DNA of 64,000 nt from PHAA01 sp034927445 (GTDB lineage Bacteria; Bacillota; Syntrophomonadia; Syntrophomonadales; Syntrophomonadaceae), in contig JAYFPZ010000003.1 in assembly GCA_034927445.1 (NCBI GenBank), forward strand, positions 1 to 64,000, in the 5' to 3' direction. The position numbers and the translations under genes are program-made. The notes under the pieces were generated by a model that searched no databases, was not told the DNA's origin, and was given only the letters and a program-made list of their open reading frames with translations. Position 1 is the first letter of the stretch. Every line of letters begins with the position of its first letter. This document shows, piece by piece, positions 44,307 to 53,404 of the stretch.

Positions 44307-44557
44307 TACATAGGGGCCAAATATTATGTATACATGAATGGCCAAATTATGGGTTTGTTGGGACAACTGCTCTTTCTATCTGCCATTATTACGACATTAT
44401 TAAAAACCTTATGATGCAAAATTATGGGGCTGAACTGATCGCAAATGGATATCTGGATGCTACCAAGCCTAAATAGGCAGATGGACTATTTGAATTGCTT
44501 CTGTGCGTACAATATCATATCATAGTATTAAAAAGAACGAGAACGGAAGTGGGTTTC
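44307..44557. other. Intergenic region between gltB promoter and antitoxin gene
   Basis: No supported gene. Contains a short palindrome atgtatacat near 44326-44335. The plus-strand stretch tgccattattacgacatta (near 44381) resembles tgccattattgcggcattg near 53924 beside the other glutamate-synthase leader. Confidence 0.3.
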
Positions 44558-44863
44558 ATGCCAAAATCATCAAATCTTTATGTGCGTATTGAACCAGATG
44601 TAAAAGAACAGGCGGAAAAGGTGTTTGACAGTCTGGGAATCTCAATGTCAACTGCTGTAGGTCTTTTCTTAAAGCAAGTGGTTATTAATCAGGCGATACC
44701 TTTCGAATTAAGATTAGCACCGGCTAAAATTAAATCTGTCGCTACGATGACCGAGGTAGAATTTAATGCAGAATTAGAGAAAGGGTTTGCTGATTATTTG
44801 GCCGGCAAAGGCCGTCCTACTGAAGAAGTATTTTCTAATATTCGAAAAGGACTGAATGCATGA
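44558..44863 (+). CDS. RelB/DinJ-family antitoxin
   Basis: 101 aa with an N-terminal ribbon-helix-helix domain (NLYVRIEPDVKEQAEKVFDS, then SMSTAVGLFLKQVV) that binds its own promoter, and a C-terminal toxin-binding tail (PTEEVFSNIRKGL). GGAAGTGG precedes ATG 44558. Its stop overlaps the toxin start as ATGA. The pair stands between the two glutamate-synthase units on the opposite strand. Confidence 0.9.
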   Translation: MPKSSNLYVRIEPDVKEQAEKVFDSLGISMSTAVGLFLKQVVINQAIPFELRLAPAKIKSVATMTEVEFNAELEKGFADYLAGKGRPTEEVFSNIRKGLNA

Positions 44864-45174
44864 GACAGTACGCGATAATTATTACACCTGCTGCAGAAAA
44901 TGATCTGCAGCAGGCTTTTTCTTATATTGCTACTGAATTATTAGAACCGCAAACAGCTGTAAACCTGTGTGATAGGATTGAACAGGAAATCTTAAAATTG
45001 TGCACTATGCCAAACAGACATGCACCATACAAGAAAGAACCTTGGTCCTCAAAAGGAGTGCGATTCTTCCCCATTGGTAATTTTCTTATTTTTTACATTA
45101 CACGAGAATCCGATTGTACGGTACACGTTCTTCGTGTGATGTATGGCGGAAGAAATGTGGAAAAACAATTATAA
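44860..45174 (+). CDS. RelE/ParE-family toxin
   Basis: 104 aa of the RelE/ParE fold: YAIIITPAAENDLQQAFSYI at the start, GVRFFPIGNFLIFYI in the middle, and HVLRVMYGGRN at the end, all typical. Members either cleave mRNA at the ribosome or inhibit gyrase; the sequence alone does not say which. Cotranslated with the antitoxin. Confidence 0.9.
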   Translation: MRQYAIIITPAAENDLQQAFSYIATELLEPQTAVNLCDRIEQEILKLCTMPNRHAPYKKEPWSSKGVRFFPIGNFLIFYITRESDCTVHVLRVMYGGRNVEKQL

Positions 45175-45266
45175 GTTAAAACATTTAACATATGTTGATA
45201 AGTTGGTGTCATATACAGAACCCCTGCATTAATAAAATTATTGGTTTTAAATAGTATTCTAATCAA

Positions 45267-45422
45267 CTATGAAGAAATTATGTTTAAACCTGAACAATAT
45301 GTCGGAATATACCGGCACGGCCATACGGCGGCAGGGATTTTCGGCTCAGTCTCGTCGATAACTGCATGAGCGGCCTCCATGGCTGCCACTACTCTTTCTC
45401 TGTAGTTCATGGCGGTGTCAAG
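45267..45422 (-). pseudogene. Unidentified gene remnant
   Basis: A 51-codon frame without an evident start, reading LDTAMNYRERVVAAMEAAHA then VIDETEPKIPAAVWP and ending in TAG. Composition is protein-like. I could not assign a family. It lies directly beyond the transposase remnant. Confidence 0.3.
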
Positions 45423-45436
45423 CGGGCAGTTCCCCC

Positions 45437-45700
45437 TTATTGGGAATAGACAAGTCTGACCAGCCAGTCCAGCGCCGTAAAGCTTTCCCGAATGCTGCTG
45501 TTTTTCCCTTTGTAGATTACTCTAGCTATGCCATCGGGTACCTCAGATGAAGGTATATAAAGTAGTCTTTCCTGCGAGAGGGGGGCTCTGATAATATATT
45601 GGGCCAGTTTCTCCAGCACTCCACGCTCCCATGGCCTAATGGCCGGTCCGCAATATATATTGAAGCCGCTGTGATGCCAGTTACATTTATACTATCATCA
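45437..45700 (-). pseudogene. Remnant of an IS91-type transposase
   Basis: The frame reads HHSGFNIYCGPAIRPWERG, then LEKLAQYIIRAPLSQERLLY, then ARVIYKGKNS and ALDWLVRLV. This pattern (HSGF.., ..ARYIIRPPFS.ER..Y, ..VIY...K) is the C-terminal part of Y2/IS91-family transposases. There is no start or catalytic domain, so only a relic remains. Confidence 0.6.
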
Positions 45701-45732
45701 TTTTAAAATGTTATACTTTCTAATAGTATGAC

Positions 45733-45756
45733 AAAAGCGCCCCTTTAGGGCGCCTT
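45733..45756. terminator. Hairpin with T/A flanks
   Basis: AAAAGCGCCC pairs with GGGCGCCTT around a short loop. It could end a transcript on either strand, for example readthrough from the toxin gene. Confidence 0.5.
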
Positions 45757-45877
45757 CTTCAAAACAGCTGCTACGATGATCGGTCAGGGGGTATAACCTT
45801 CTAATCCGATCATTTTTCAAATCCCGCTGAGCTTGCACCCGGGGGGTGTCCTTATTGTGAAACAAAAGGTTCCCGGG

Positions 45878-45910
45878 ACCCGCAAGCAATCTTTGATTGC
45901 GTAAGCGGGT
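45878..45910 (-). terminator. Long hairpin after the split glutamate-synthase operon
   Basis: ACCCGCTTACGCAATC pairs with GATTGCTTGCGGGT around AAA, 12 bp after the last stop. No T run follows, so termination efficiency is uncertain; it may protect the mRNA 3' end. Confidence 0.55.
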
Positions 45911-45922
45911 GGGGGTTCTTAT

Positions 45923-48553
45923 TTACAGGGTCTCACTCAGGCCGTCGTCATTTTTTACAGGCGCGGCAGCCTTTTGAGGCATTATCTTACGATAGACTTC
46001 TTGGGGGGATTTCCTTTGGTTCCCCACAGTAAGAAGTCGATCTATACTGATCGCAAAGAGTTTTTCATTTTCTTCCAGGTACGGTAGAATGAGATCCCAG
46101 TCTGCATCGCTGAGTTCATAAAATTCACCTCCGTTAAGCTGTTCTTCAACCAGCTTTTTCTGCGGATCACGGACATAAATCGCACCGCCGGATGCAAGCG
46201 AGAATATGTTAGAGCCCGGGTAGGGTGAGTCATATTCCCGGATAGAGCCGTCCTCATCATTAAAGCCGATGCCGTTTAAGACGACAAACCCACCGCCGTT
46301 AAGCGGATCGCCGGCCATAAAAGATTCTGCCAGATAGTCCAGGGCCGTACCGTTAATAACCACGCGCGGTCTGCCGACAGCATTGATCAGCGGCCGTCCG
46401 GCAGCATTGCCCATAATATAGGCGGTCCCGCCTTTGGCGCCGTACATGAAGGTCTGGCCGACATCGCCGTAGACCACCAGCTTACCGTCTTTCATAATCT
46501 GGCAGAGCTGATCCTGGGCATTGCCGTGTACGTAGATTTCCATGCCGTCAAGGCCGGAGGCCAGATAATCGCCGGAAGAGCCATAGACATCTATCCGTAT
46601 GCCTTGCGTAGCCGGGCCGAAGCCGCACCCGGTAAACCGCTGGCCGCGGTACTTGTAAACAATAAAGCGCTTCCAGCCCAGTTGGTAGGCTTTGACAATC
46701 AGCACTGCGTCGCACAGATCGCCTTCCGGTTCAAAGGCTTCTGCATCAATAACCAGGATCTTCTCGCCTTTCTGCGGGGCGCGGATTTCTCCTCGCGTGG
46801 CAAAATCAATCCGGCTGAAGCAGGAGCCCAATTTCCCGGTAATCATAGAGGTTTCATCAAAAATCCTATCCAGAGCGAGCTTGATGACATGCTGGACCGA
46901 GCTTCTTTTTATCTTGCCGGTATTATAGCGCAAGTCGCTCAAAAGAGTCAGACTGTCAATCGCGATTTGCTTGCAGTTATCATTTTCATCCGCATGTTTT
47001 TTTATCGTTGCGATAGCGAACCTAAGGCTGTTGGCATCGAATCCAACCATATTTTCCTGAATATAGGCCACTATTTGACCGGTGGCGGTGGCCGGATCTT
47101 TTTCAGCAAAAAAGGCTTTAATCTCTTTCAGGGTTTCCTCGCAGGCAGCATTGGATTCAACCGGCTGAGCAACATCACAGACTTCTTTATCCCTGGGCGT
47201 TTCAATTACCCGGCCGAATTTATCGGTACAGACCAGCTTTTTATTGTCGTCACCGCTGTCCTTCAGACTGAAGATAAAGGAGCCGCCGTCCGTATAGCTG
47301 CCGCCGCGGGCATTCCAATACTTGTCGGCAATGGGCCGGAAGCGGGCATCTTCACGGACCAGCGAAATCAGGGTAGCATCAATGGCCTGCTTTTCCGAAC
47401 AGATCAGTCCCACCTGCACTTCGCCTTCCTGCAGGGCAAATACCTGAGGACGCAACATGGCGGTATCGGTAATGCCGATCAGCTGGAACTGGTTATCCCG
47501 CACGTCATTTCGAGCGATGATGAAGAACCAAGGACCGTCGGGTGAGGCGCCCACATGATGCGTCTGAATAGCTTTGTATATCTCCTGCTTTGCAGGAGGC
47601 AGCATATCGAAGTCCATTTCGGAGGTCGGCGCCATGGTTTCAATCATATATTCAAGCGGATATTGGTATACGCGGCTGCACAGGTCAAGCAGCAAGGCTG
47701 CTTCCTCGGTATCGGTCAGGAACAGGGGCTGGTAATTCCTCTGCTTCAGGTATTCATAGATAGACTGGTAGTTGGCGAAATCGCCGTTGTGTACCAACGC
47801 CTCGTTAAGTGCGCTGAAAGGATGACAGCCGCCTGGATGCCAGACCCGTCCGCGGGTAGGATAGCGCTGGTGAGCCAGCCAGACATGCGCCTTGAAATCA
47901 TCCAGCTTGTAATAACGCACCACATTCTCGGCATACCCTACAATTTTTAAGATCATCATGTTGCGGCCATGCGACATGACAAAAGCTTTTTTTTCGCCCA
48001 GCGAGGCATAATAGTGCGTATTGATCTGGAAGCTGTTCTGATACACAAATTCATCTTCGGCATCGCGCCGTTCCATGAAGGTCAGGCCCTTTTCCTGAAT
48101 GAAGGCATCCAGGACATCGTCCTTGACGCGTACAAAATAGCGCATAATATCCGGCGGTCTTACTTCCAGGCCGATGGACTCATAATCATCGAGGGTGTCA
48201 AGCTTTTCGGATTTATCTATGGTAAAGTTCGGTTTGATATACGTCTCTTCGATCTCTGCTGCCACGCTGTTATCAAGCAGGGCAATGTGGAGCATGTAGT
48301 CATCATCCAGGACCTGGCGGGAAACGCCCAGAGCTTCCGGTACAAAACCGACTGCGCCGATGCCGCCGCCTTTACCGTTGCCGCGGTTGTGCATCTGTAC
48401 CGATGGCTCAAAGATGTTCTTTCCGGTAACCGGAATTGAACTGATAAATCCGGTAACTCCGCAGCCGCCTTCTTCTTCCGGGTTAGGGGCCAGCGGCGGT
48501 ACTTGACGTAAAAGCTCGGTGCGCGATTCTAATATTTTGTCAACTTTATCCAT
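45923..48553 (-). CDS. Glutamate-synthase-like amidotransferase fused to GXGXG domain
   Basis: 876 aa. N-terminal class II glutamine amidotransferase: candidate nucleophile Cys31 in EEEGGCGVTGF, HNRGNGKGGG near 55, LAHQRYPTRGRVWHPGGCHP near 240-259, HNGDFANYQ near 268. A linker region (450-600) leads to a C-terminal GXGXG beta-helix (YVHGNAQDQLC, VVYGDVGQTFMYGAKGG, 680-790). It is equivalent to the two ends of GltB without the FMN domain, which is encoded by the next gene upstream. Cys31 must be freed by removing 30 residues, or the domain works differently. Last gene of a four-gene operon. Confidence 0.88.
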   Translation of the reverse strand: MDKVDKILESRTELLRQVPPLAPNPEEEGGCGVTGFISSIPVTGKNIFEPSVQMHNRGNGKGGGIGAVGFVPEALGVSRQVLDDDYMLHIALLDNSVAAEIEETYIKPNFTIDKSEKLDTLDDYESIGLEVRPPDIMRYFVRVKDDVLDAFIQEKGLTFMERRDAEDEFVYQNSFQINTHYYASLGEKKAFVMSHGRNMMILKIVGYAENVVRYYKLDDFKAHVWLAHQRYPTRGRVWHPGGCHPFSALNEALVHNGDFANYQSIYEYLKQRNYQPLFLTDTEEAALLLDLCSRVYQYPLEYMIETMAPTSEMDFDMLPPAKQEIYKAIQTHHVGASPDGPWFFIIARNDVRDNQFQLIGITDTAMLRPQVFALQEGEVQVGLICSEKQAIDATLISLVREDARFRPIADKYWNARGGSYTDGGSFIFSLKDSGDDNKKLVCTDKFGRVIETPRDKEVCDVAQPVESNAACEETLKEIKAFFAEKDPATATGQIVAYIQENMVGFDANSLRFAIATIKKHADENDNCKQIAIDSLTLLSDLRYNTGKIKRSSVQHVIKLALDRIFDETSMITGKLGSCFSRIDFATRGEIRAPQKGEKILVIDAEAFEPEGDLCDAVLIVKAYQLGWKRFIVYKYRGQRFTGCGFGPATQGIRIDVYGSSGDYLASGLDGMEIYVHGNAQDQLCQIMKDGKLVVYGDVGQTFMYGAKGGTAYIMGNAAGRPLINAVGRPRVVINGTALDYLAESFMAGDPLNGGGFVVLNGIGFNDEDGSIREYDSPYPGSNIFSLASGGAIYVRDPQKKLVEEQLNGGEFYELSDADWDLILPYLEENEKLFAISIDRLLTVGNQRKSPQEVYRKIMPQKAAAPVKNDDGLSETL

Positions 48554-48569
48554 GTTAATCCAACTCCGT

Positions 48570-50051
48570 TTATTTGCTGTAGTCGATATGTTCCAGCAGG
48601 TCTGTACGGCCTACCAGTTCTTTGACACTCTTCATGCCGAATTTCTGCAGGATTTCTACCAATTGTACATTCCAGGCATGATACATATTGGTTAAACGCT
48701 GGGTAGCCCATTCTTCGTTAAACAGATCCGCCAGTTCCGAGTCGGTTGAGGCGATCCCGCGGGAGCAGCCACGACCGGATTCACAGTTGCCGCAGCGCAC
48801 ACATTCCAAAGAGACCATTTCCGCCGTGCCGATTACCGCACCATCAGCACCCAAACATATGGCCTTGGCCAGGTCGTGCGCAGTGCGGATGCCGCCCGAG
48901 GCGATCAGGGTTACCACATCTCTTGCGCCTTCGGCCTTTAAGAAATTGTGTACCTTGACAATGGCATACTCAATGGGCATGGCAATGTTTTTCTTGGCTA
49001 TATCCGGCGCAGCACCGGTGCCACCGTAACCGCCATCGATATGGATGATATGGGCGCCGGCATAGTACGATCCAACCGCCACCATATCCACATCATTGGG
49101 CGTGGATACTTTGACTGAAACGAGGGCATTGGGGTTCATCTCCTTGATCCAGTCGATATGCTTCTTGTGGTCTTCAATGGAATATACCGAGTGGAAAGGA
49201 AACGGTGAAAAGAGGGAGGTACCTTGGACTGCCTCACGCATTTTGGCAACGCTCTCCGTATTCTTTTCGCCCAGAAGGTGGCCGCCCAAACCGGGTTTAG
49301 CGCCCTGGGCATATTTAAATTCAACGATTTTAACGCGCTGGATGGTTTCTTCCCGCACGCCGAACAGACCGGTAGCAACCTGGGTTATGACATGATCATC
49401 ATAAGGCTTTAAAATATCGGGGAAGCCGCCTTCTCCGGTGCAGGTAAAGGTGTTCCATATAGCCGCGTTGTGGGCCTTGGAAACCATGGTCGCTAGGCTG
49501 ACGGATCCAAATGACATACCACCGCCGTAGACTGGAGTGGAAATGACCACGGTTGCTCTGCCGTCATTGCGGCGGTTGAGTGGAATTTCAGTCGAAATCT
49601 CGGACTTATCCACCTTGGGTGGATTGGCCGGAAATTTGAAACGCAATTTATCAAAGCCGCCACCGGAGTTGCCCACATTATATTCAAGGTCGGTACGCTC
49701 TGGCGGGTAGCCGGTCTCAGCCATGATCCAGGTGCCGGTAATCATGTCGGCCGTCCAGCGGGGATCACCCAACGCTTCATACATGGGATTGAGCGATAGG
49801 CTCAAAGCCTGGCGCGGACATTGGGTAATGCAGCAGAATTCCTTGGACTCGCATTCAAAGCCAATGCATTTGTAATTGATAGGCGGATTAACCCGGTTAT
49901 GTCCTTCCGGCCGTTCATGCACGCCATGGGGACAGGTCTTGGCGCAGGTACCGCAGTTGATGCAGTCCTCTGACCGGGTAACCTTGTACTTGGGCACCCC
50001 GTGTTTAAATCGGGAAGGCATGTTTTTAATTTTTACGGTTGATGGTTTCAT
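48570..50051 (-). CDS. FMN-binding glutamate synthase domain with ferredoxin-like N-terminus
   Basis: 493 aa. N-terminal [4Fe-4S] motifs CINCGTCAKTCPHGV (residues 30-44) and CCITQCP near 74. The FMN/synthase barrel has SPFPFHSVYSIEDHKKHIDW near 285, HIDGGYGGTGAAPDIAKK near 340 and ASGGIRTAHDLAKA near 385. The cluster cysteines are in CVRCGNCESGRGCSRGIAST near 425. This is the archaeal/ferredoxin-type GltB core. Sixteen bp separate it from the amidotransferase gene downstream. Confidence 0.92.
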   Translation of the reverse strand: MKPSTVKIKNMPSRFKHGVPKYKVTRSEDCINCGTCAKTCPHGVHERPEGHNRVNPPINYKCIGFECESKEFCCITQCPRQALSLSLNPMYEALGDPRWTADMITGTWIMAETGYPPERTDLEYNVGNSGGGFDKLRFKFPANPPKVDKSEISTEIPLNRRNDGRATVVISTPVYGGGMSFGSVSLATMVSKAHNAAIWNTFTCTGEGGFPDILKPYDDHVITQVATGLFGVREETIQRVKIVEFKYAQGAKPGLGGHLLGEKNTESVAKMREAVQGTSLFSPFPFHSVYSIEDHKKHIDWIKEMNPNALVSVKVSTPNDVDMVAVGSYYAGAHIIHIDGGYGGTGAAPDIAKKNIAMPIEYAIVKVHNFLKAEGARDVVTLIASGGIRTAHDLAKAICLGADGAVIGTAEMVSLECVRCGNCESGRGCSRGIASTDSELADLFNEEWATQRLTNMYHAWNVQLVEILQKFGMKSVKELVGRTDLLEHIDYSK

Positions 50052-50068
50052 ATCTATTCACCCATTTT

Positions 50069-51469
50069 TTAATTTTGTTTAAACAATTTGCCGAATGTTT
50101 CCTGGTCGATCTCTTCAAAGAAGATGGCCCGACCGGTCTCTCCGCGCAACCGTCTGGCTTCGCGGATACCCATGGCGCCCATCATCTCAAGAATCTGGGA
50201 ATGCCACGCGCCCATCAGGTTGACGATGCGCTGGGTAATGATATTCACTGATAATTTTTCGAGGCCGTCAGGCAACAGCAGCAGCTTTTCCGGCACTTCG
50301 TATAACCGGGCGCCCAAGGCGATGAACAGCGGCATATCTATCGCCGTCAGATCGCCGCCGCAGAGCATTGATTTAGGCACGTGCTCGGCCATGGCCATAC
50401 CACCGGAGAAGATCAGGGTAACCTCATCGCGGATTCTCTCCTCGACCAGCTGCAAATGGACAGAGCGGATGATGTCTTTCATCAAGCGCGGTTTAAAGTT
50501 TGCTTCCTTGTCTTTGTTTATCTCCAGGCCGCGATAATCCGCCACGATATGGATTACCTCCGCGCCGCTGTTTACCAGCTTGGAGACGATGCCTTCAATG
50601 CCGCTGATGGCCGGAACGCGGATAATGGTTACCGCTTTGCTGATATTTTTGATGCGCTCTTTTATGCCTGCCAGTTTATCCGGCAGGGCATCGGTATAAT
50701 CAATGGCTACCAGACGGGCGTTCTTCAGTATGTCTGCATACTTGTCAATTTCACCCTCAGTAAGGAACGGAATGATATTGGCGCTGTATGTGTTAAACTC
50801 CGGCTTAATATCCGCCGCCGGCAAAATAACGCAGGTGTTGATTTCGCTGGCAGCCTTGACCAGAGCAAGCATAACATTCGGGCTTAATTGCACCGGTGGT
50901 ATATCAAAGAGAATAGGAATAGGGATATCAACAGTCGGATGCGGCAGCGTCAACAGGCGGCCTTCAGCGTCAAAAGCCAAATGGTTGTGTTTGCGGCCCA
51001 GCTCCACGCCGGTGTTGATATATTCCCGTCCATGAATTCCGTCACGCGTGGGGCGCACAATTTCCGACATGTCGGTCCACATGCTGTCAAAGCCTGCCCC
51101 GGTAAACGGCCCGCGGTATCCGGCGCCGGTCACGGGCACCTTGCCGTCTTCAGCCTGCTTCCAGAGCGTAAGGAACATGTCCGCTTTCCAGTAGGAGCCG
51201 CTGATGTTCACAAAATCCTGTTGCAGGGATTTTTCCAGCGCTCCGCGCGGGCATTCCTGAATGCACCTGAAGCAGTTGCGGCACACTACTGTATGGGGCT
51301 CCGCCATTATGCGCTGATCGTCTGCTCTGCGCTTATGGGCTTCATAGATACAGACCTTGGTGCACCTTCCGCAGTTAATACAGTTTTCTCCCCGGGTGAT
51401 TTTGAACTTATAGATATATTCCATCTCCAGCGGGGTAACTTTTGGATGAATATGATATTTCTTCGGCAT
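50069..51469 (-). CDS. Degenerate glutamate-synthase-like barrel with ferredoxin domain
   Basis: 466 aa from ATG 51469 (GGAAGAG upstream); a TTG at 51511 is also possible. Two N-terminal [4Fe-4S] motifs: CINCGRCTKVCI near residue 28 and CRNCFRCIQECPRGA near 62. The barrel parallels the next gene in order and length, with LIFSGGMAMAEHVPK near 370 matching the ASGGIRTAHD strand. The glycine-rich GGYGGTGA loop is replaced by ADYRGLEINKD and the CxxCxxxxxxC cluster motif is missing, so I doubt it synthesises glutamate. It may be an electron-transfer or structural subunit. Confidence 0.8.
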   Translation of the reverse strand: MPKKYHIHPKVTPLEMEYIYKFKITRGENCINCGRCTKVCIYEAHKRRADDQRIMAEPHTVVCRNCFRCIQECPRGALEKSLQQDFVNISGSYWKADMFLTLWKQAEDGKVPVTGAGYRGPFTGAGFDSMWTDMSEIVRPTRDGIHGREYINTGVELGRKHNHLAFDAEGRLLTLPHPTVDIPIPILFDIPPVQLSPNVMLALVKAASEINTCVILPAADIKPEFNTYSANIIPFLTEGEIDKYADILKNARLVAIDYTDALPDKLAGIKERIKNISKAVTIIRVPAISGIEGIVSKLVNSGAEVIHIVADYRGLEINKDKEANFKPRLMKDIIRSVHLQLVEERIRDEVTLIFSGGMAMAEHVPKSMLCGGDLTAIDMPLFIALGARLYEVPEKLLLLPDGLEKLSVNIITQRIVNLMGAWHSQILEMMGAMGIREARRLRGETGRAIFFEEIDQETFGKLFKQN

Positions 51470-51520
51470 AATCTCTTCCATCTCTTCTTTATAGTTTTTT
51501 ACTTTAGACAATTATAGCTC

Positions 51521-53362
51521 TTAACCCTTCCTGTCCACCATTTCCCAATATTCCTTGCTTTGGTCAACATTTTTCAGGAAATCGGCAATCTGTGCCTCCG
51601 GACGTCCGTATGTTCCTTCAAGCCTCTTTTCCAGGGCATCCCAAAGCATCATGAGCTCAAGGTTGGTCTGGCATATCTCTTCACAGGCCTTGCAGTGCAT
51701 GCATTGGAAAGCCAGGGCTGCTTCTTCCGGGGTTACGTTTTTGCCTTCCAGCAGTTTCTTGCCCAAAGCCAACTTACCCCGGGCTGTTATCGCTTCATTG
51801 CCGGTTACCAGATAGGCCGGACATACGGCTATACAGTTGCCGCATTTGGCGCAGGCGTGGGTGCTGAGTTCGGCATCAAGGCGGTCGAGCTTCTGATCTT
51901 TACCGAAGATCAATTTGACCACCCTGCCGGTGACCGGTGCCAGGAAGATCATCACCTGCATGCTTATACCCAAGATGAAGGGATTAAAGATCTGGGCCGG
52001 AATGTTAAAGAATTTAGATTTTATCGCAAAGAACTTGCCGGGATTCATGATATTGTTCGGGTCAATCTTGGCTTTATAGGCCCGGAGTTCTTTCTGTTTG
52101 TCTTTGCTGTATAAATGATTGATAAATGAGGCACTCCAGATGCCCAGACCATACGGCTCAGCACCGAAGTTTAAAGCCGTCTGGGTCAGCATCGGGACCA
52201 AGGCCATATTGAGAGAGTATTTCAATTTTCTGGAGTCGCACAGATAAGGGGTCATCACGAGGGCGCGTTTTTCGTCCAGGATGTAGGAATCAACACACAC
52301 TTCCACGCCGAAAGCCGTTCCCATTTTCTGGGCCTTCTCAATAAAGGGGGCAACATTCTGGATGGGAATAATTGTTTCACTGGTCAGGATGCTCGGCCCC
52401 AGGCGTTTGGCCTTGGCGCCAAAGAGACGCTCGTTCCATAAATAGCTGGCTACATAACCCGGTGCTTCATCAATGCCGGTCATTTTCGATAAATAGGTTA
52501 TAAATTTCTGATCATCTTCCGCGCTGCTCAATTCAACCAGAACAGCGGGACTCTTCTTAAATACATTATCGTGCATGACTTCATTGGTATCGCTCATATG
52601 GTTTTCATCCAGGAAACGGATGACATTCACGCTGATGTTTCCTCTCTCTTTAACAAAGCGATTGATAAAGTCAAAGGCCGCATACGCATTTTTATAATAG
52701 AGCAGGTGCGAAAAAGACGCAGGCGGTGTTGGTCTAAGGGTAAGGGTTACTTCCACGATGATGCCAAAGACGCCCTCGGTAGAAATATAATAGTCAAATT
52801 CGTCACCCGGAGTCAGCGTTTTGGATTCACCCGAGGCGGTCACCACGGTCATGGACTGGATTTGTTTTGACAGGTGGCCATAGCGGAAACTGTTGATGCT
52901 GTAGCCGCCGGTTGCAATCCATCCCGCCACGGTGGAAAATTTGCTTGATGGATAGGTCATCAGGGACAGTCCCTGCTCTTTGGCCACGATGTCTATATCG
53001 CTCCAGCGCGCACCCGCTTCAACCCGGGCGGTCTTTTGTTCCGGGTTGATTTCGATGATTTTTCTGAAAGGGGACAGATCAACCACGATTCCCGCCTTGG
53101 TGGGGATGACCCCGCCAAATCCCCATGAAGCGGCTCCACGTACGATAACCGGGATCTTCTTCTCATTGGCAAAGGCTAAAACCTTTTTGATTTCTGTGAC
53201 GTCTTTAGGCTGCACCACGAAGGATGGTTGTGTATTAAACAACAGTTTGGTCATGAAAGAGGGTACGTCGCCGATGTCATGGCTGTACATCTCTTTCTCT
53301 TCCGGTTTGTCGATAATTTTTATATCGCCTGCAACTCTTCTAAACTCTTCTATTATTTGCAT
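51521..53362 (-). CDS. FAD-linked oxidase with C-terminal iron-sulfur domain (GlcD/GlpC-like)
   Basis: 613 aa from ATG 53362 (GGGAGATGGG upstream; frame opens at 53380). PCMH-type FAD domain over residues 30-210 (VIVRGAASWGFGG, GWIATGGYSINSFRYG), FAD-linked oxidase C-domain to ~440. A hydrophobic stretch (FILGISMQVMIFLAPV) near 465 may touch the membrane. A HdrC/GlpC-like domain follows with CAKCGNCIAVCP near 505 and CMHCKACEEIC near 555. Family members oxidise 2-hydroxy acids such as glycolate or lactate. First gene of the split glutamate-synthase operon; substrate unknown. Confidence 0.88.
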   Translation of the reverse strand: MQIIEEFRRVAGDIKIIDKPEEKEMYSHDIGDVPSFMTKLLFNTQPSFVVQPKDVTEIKKVLAFANEKKIPVIVRGAASWGFGGVIPTKAGIVVDLSPFRKIIEINPEQKTARVEAGARWSDIDIVAKEQGLSLMTYPSSKFSTVAGWIATGGYSINSFRYGHLSKQIQSMTVVTASGESKTLTPGDEFDYYISTEGVFGIIVEVTLTLRPTPPASFSHLLYYKNAYAAFDFINRFVKERGNISVNVIRFLDENHMSDTNEVMHDNVFKKSPAVLVELSSAEDDQKFITYLSKMTGIDEAPGYVASYLWNERLFGAKAKRLGPSILTSETIIPIQNVAPFIEKAQKMGTAFGVEVCVDSYILDEKRALVMTPYLCDSRKLKYSLNMALVPMLTQTALNFGAEPYGLGIWSASFINHLYSKDKQKELRAYKAKIDPNNIMNPGKFFAIKSKFFNIPAQIFNPFILGISMQVMIFLAPVTGRVVKLIFGKDQKLDRLDAELSTHACAKCGNCIAVCPAYLVTGNEAITARGKLALGKKLLEGKNVTPEEAALAFQCMHCKACEEICQTNLELMMLWDALEKRLEGTYGRPEAQIADFLKNVDQSKEYWEMVDRKG

Positions 53363-53404
53363 ATTGTACCCATCTCCCACGCTGGCCCCACCTATCCTTA
53401 GTAC

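Noticed and set aside
46526..47545. 339-codon plus-strand frame opposite the amidotransferase-GXGXG gene
   Set aside because: Antisense shadow; the minus-strand gene has recognised domains throughout.
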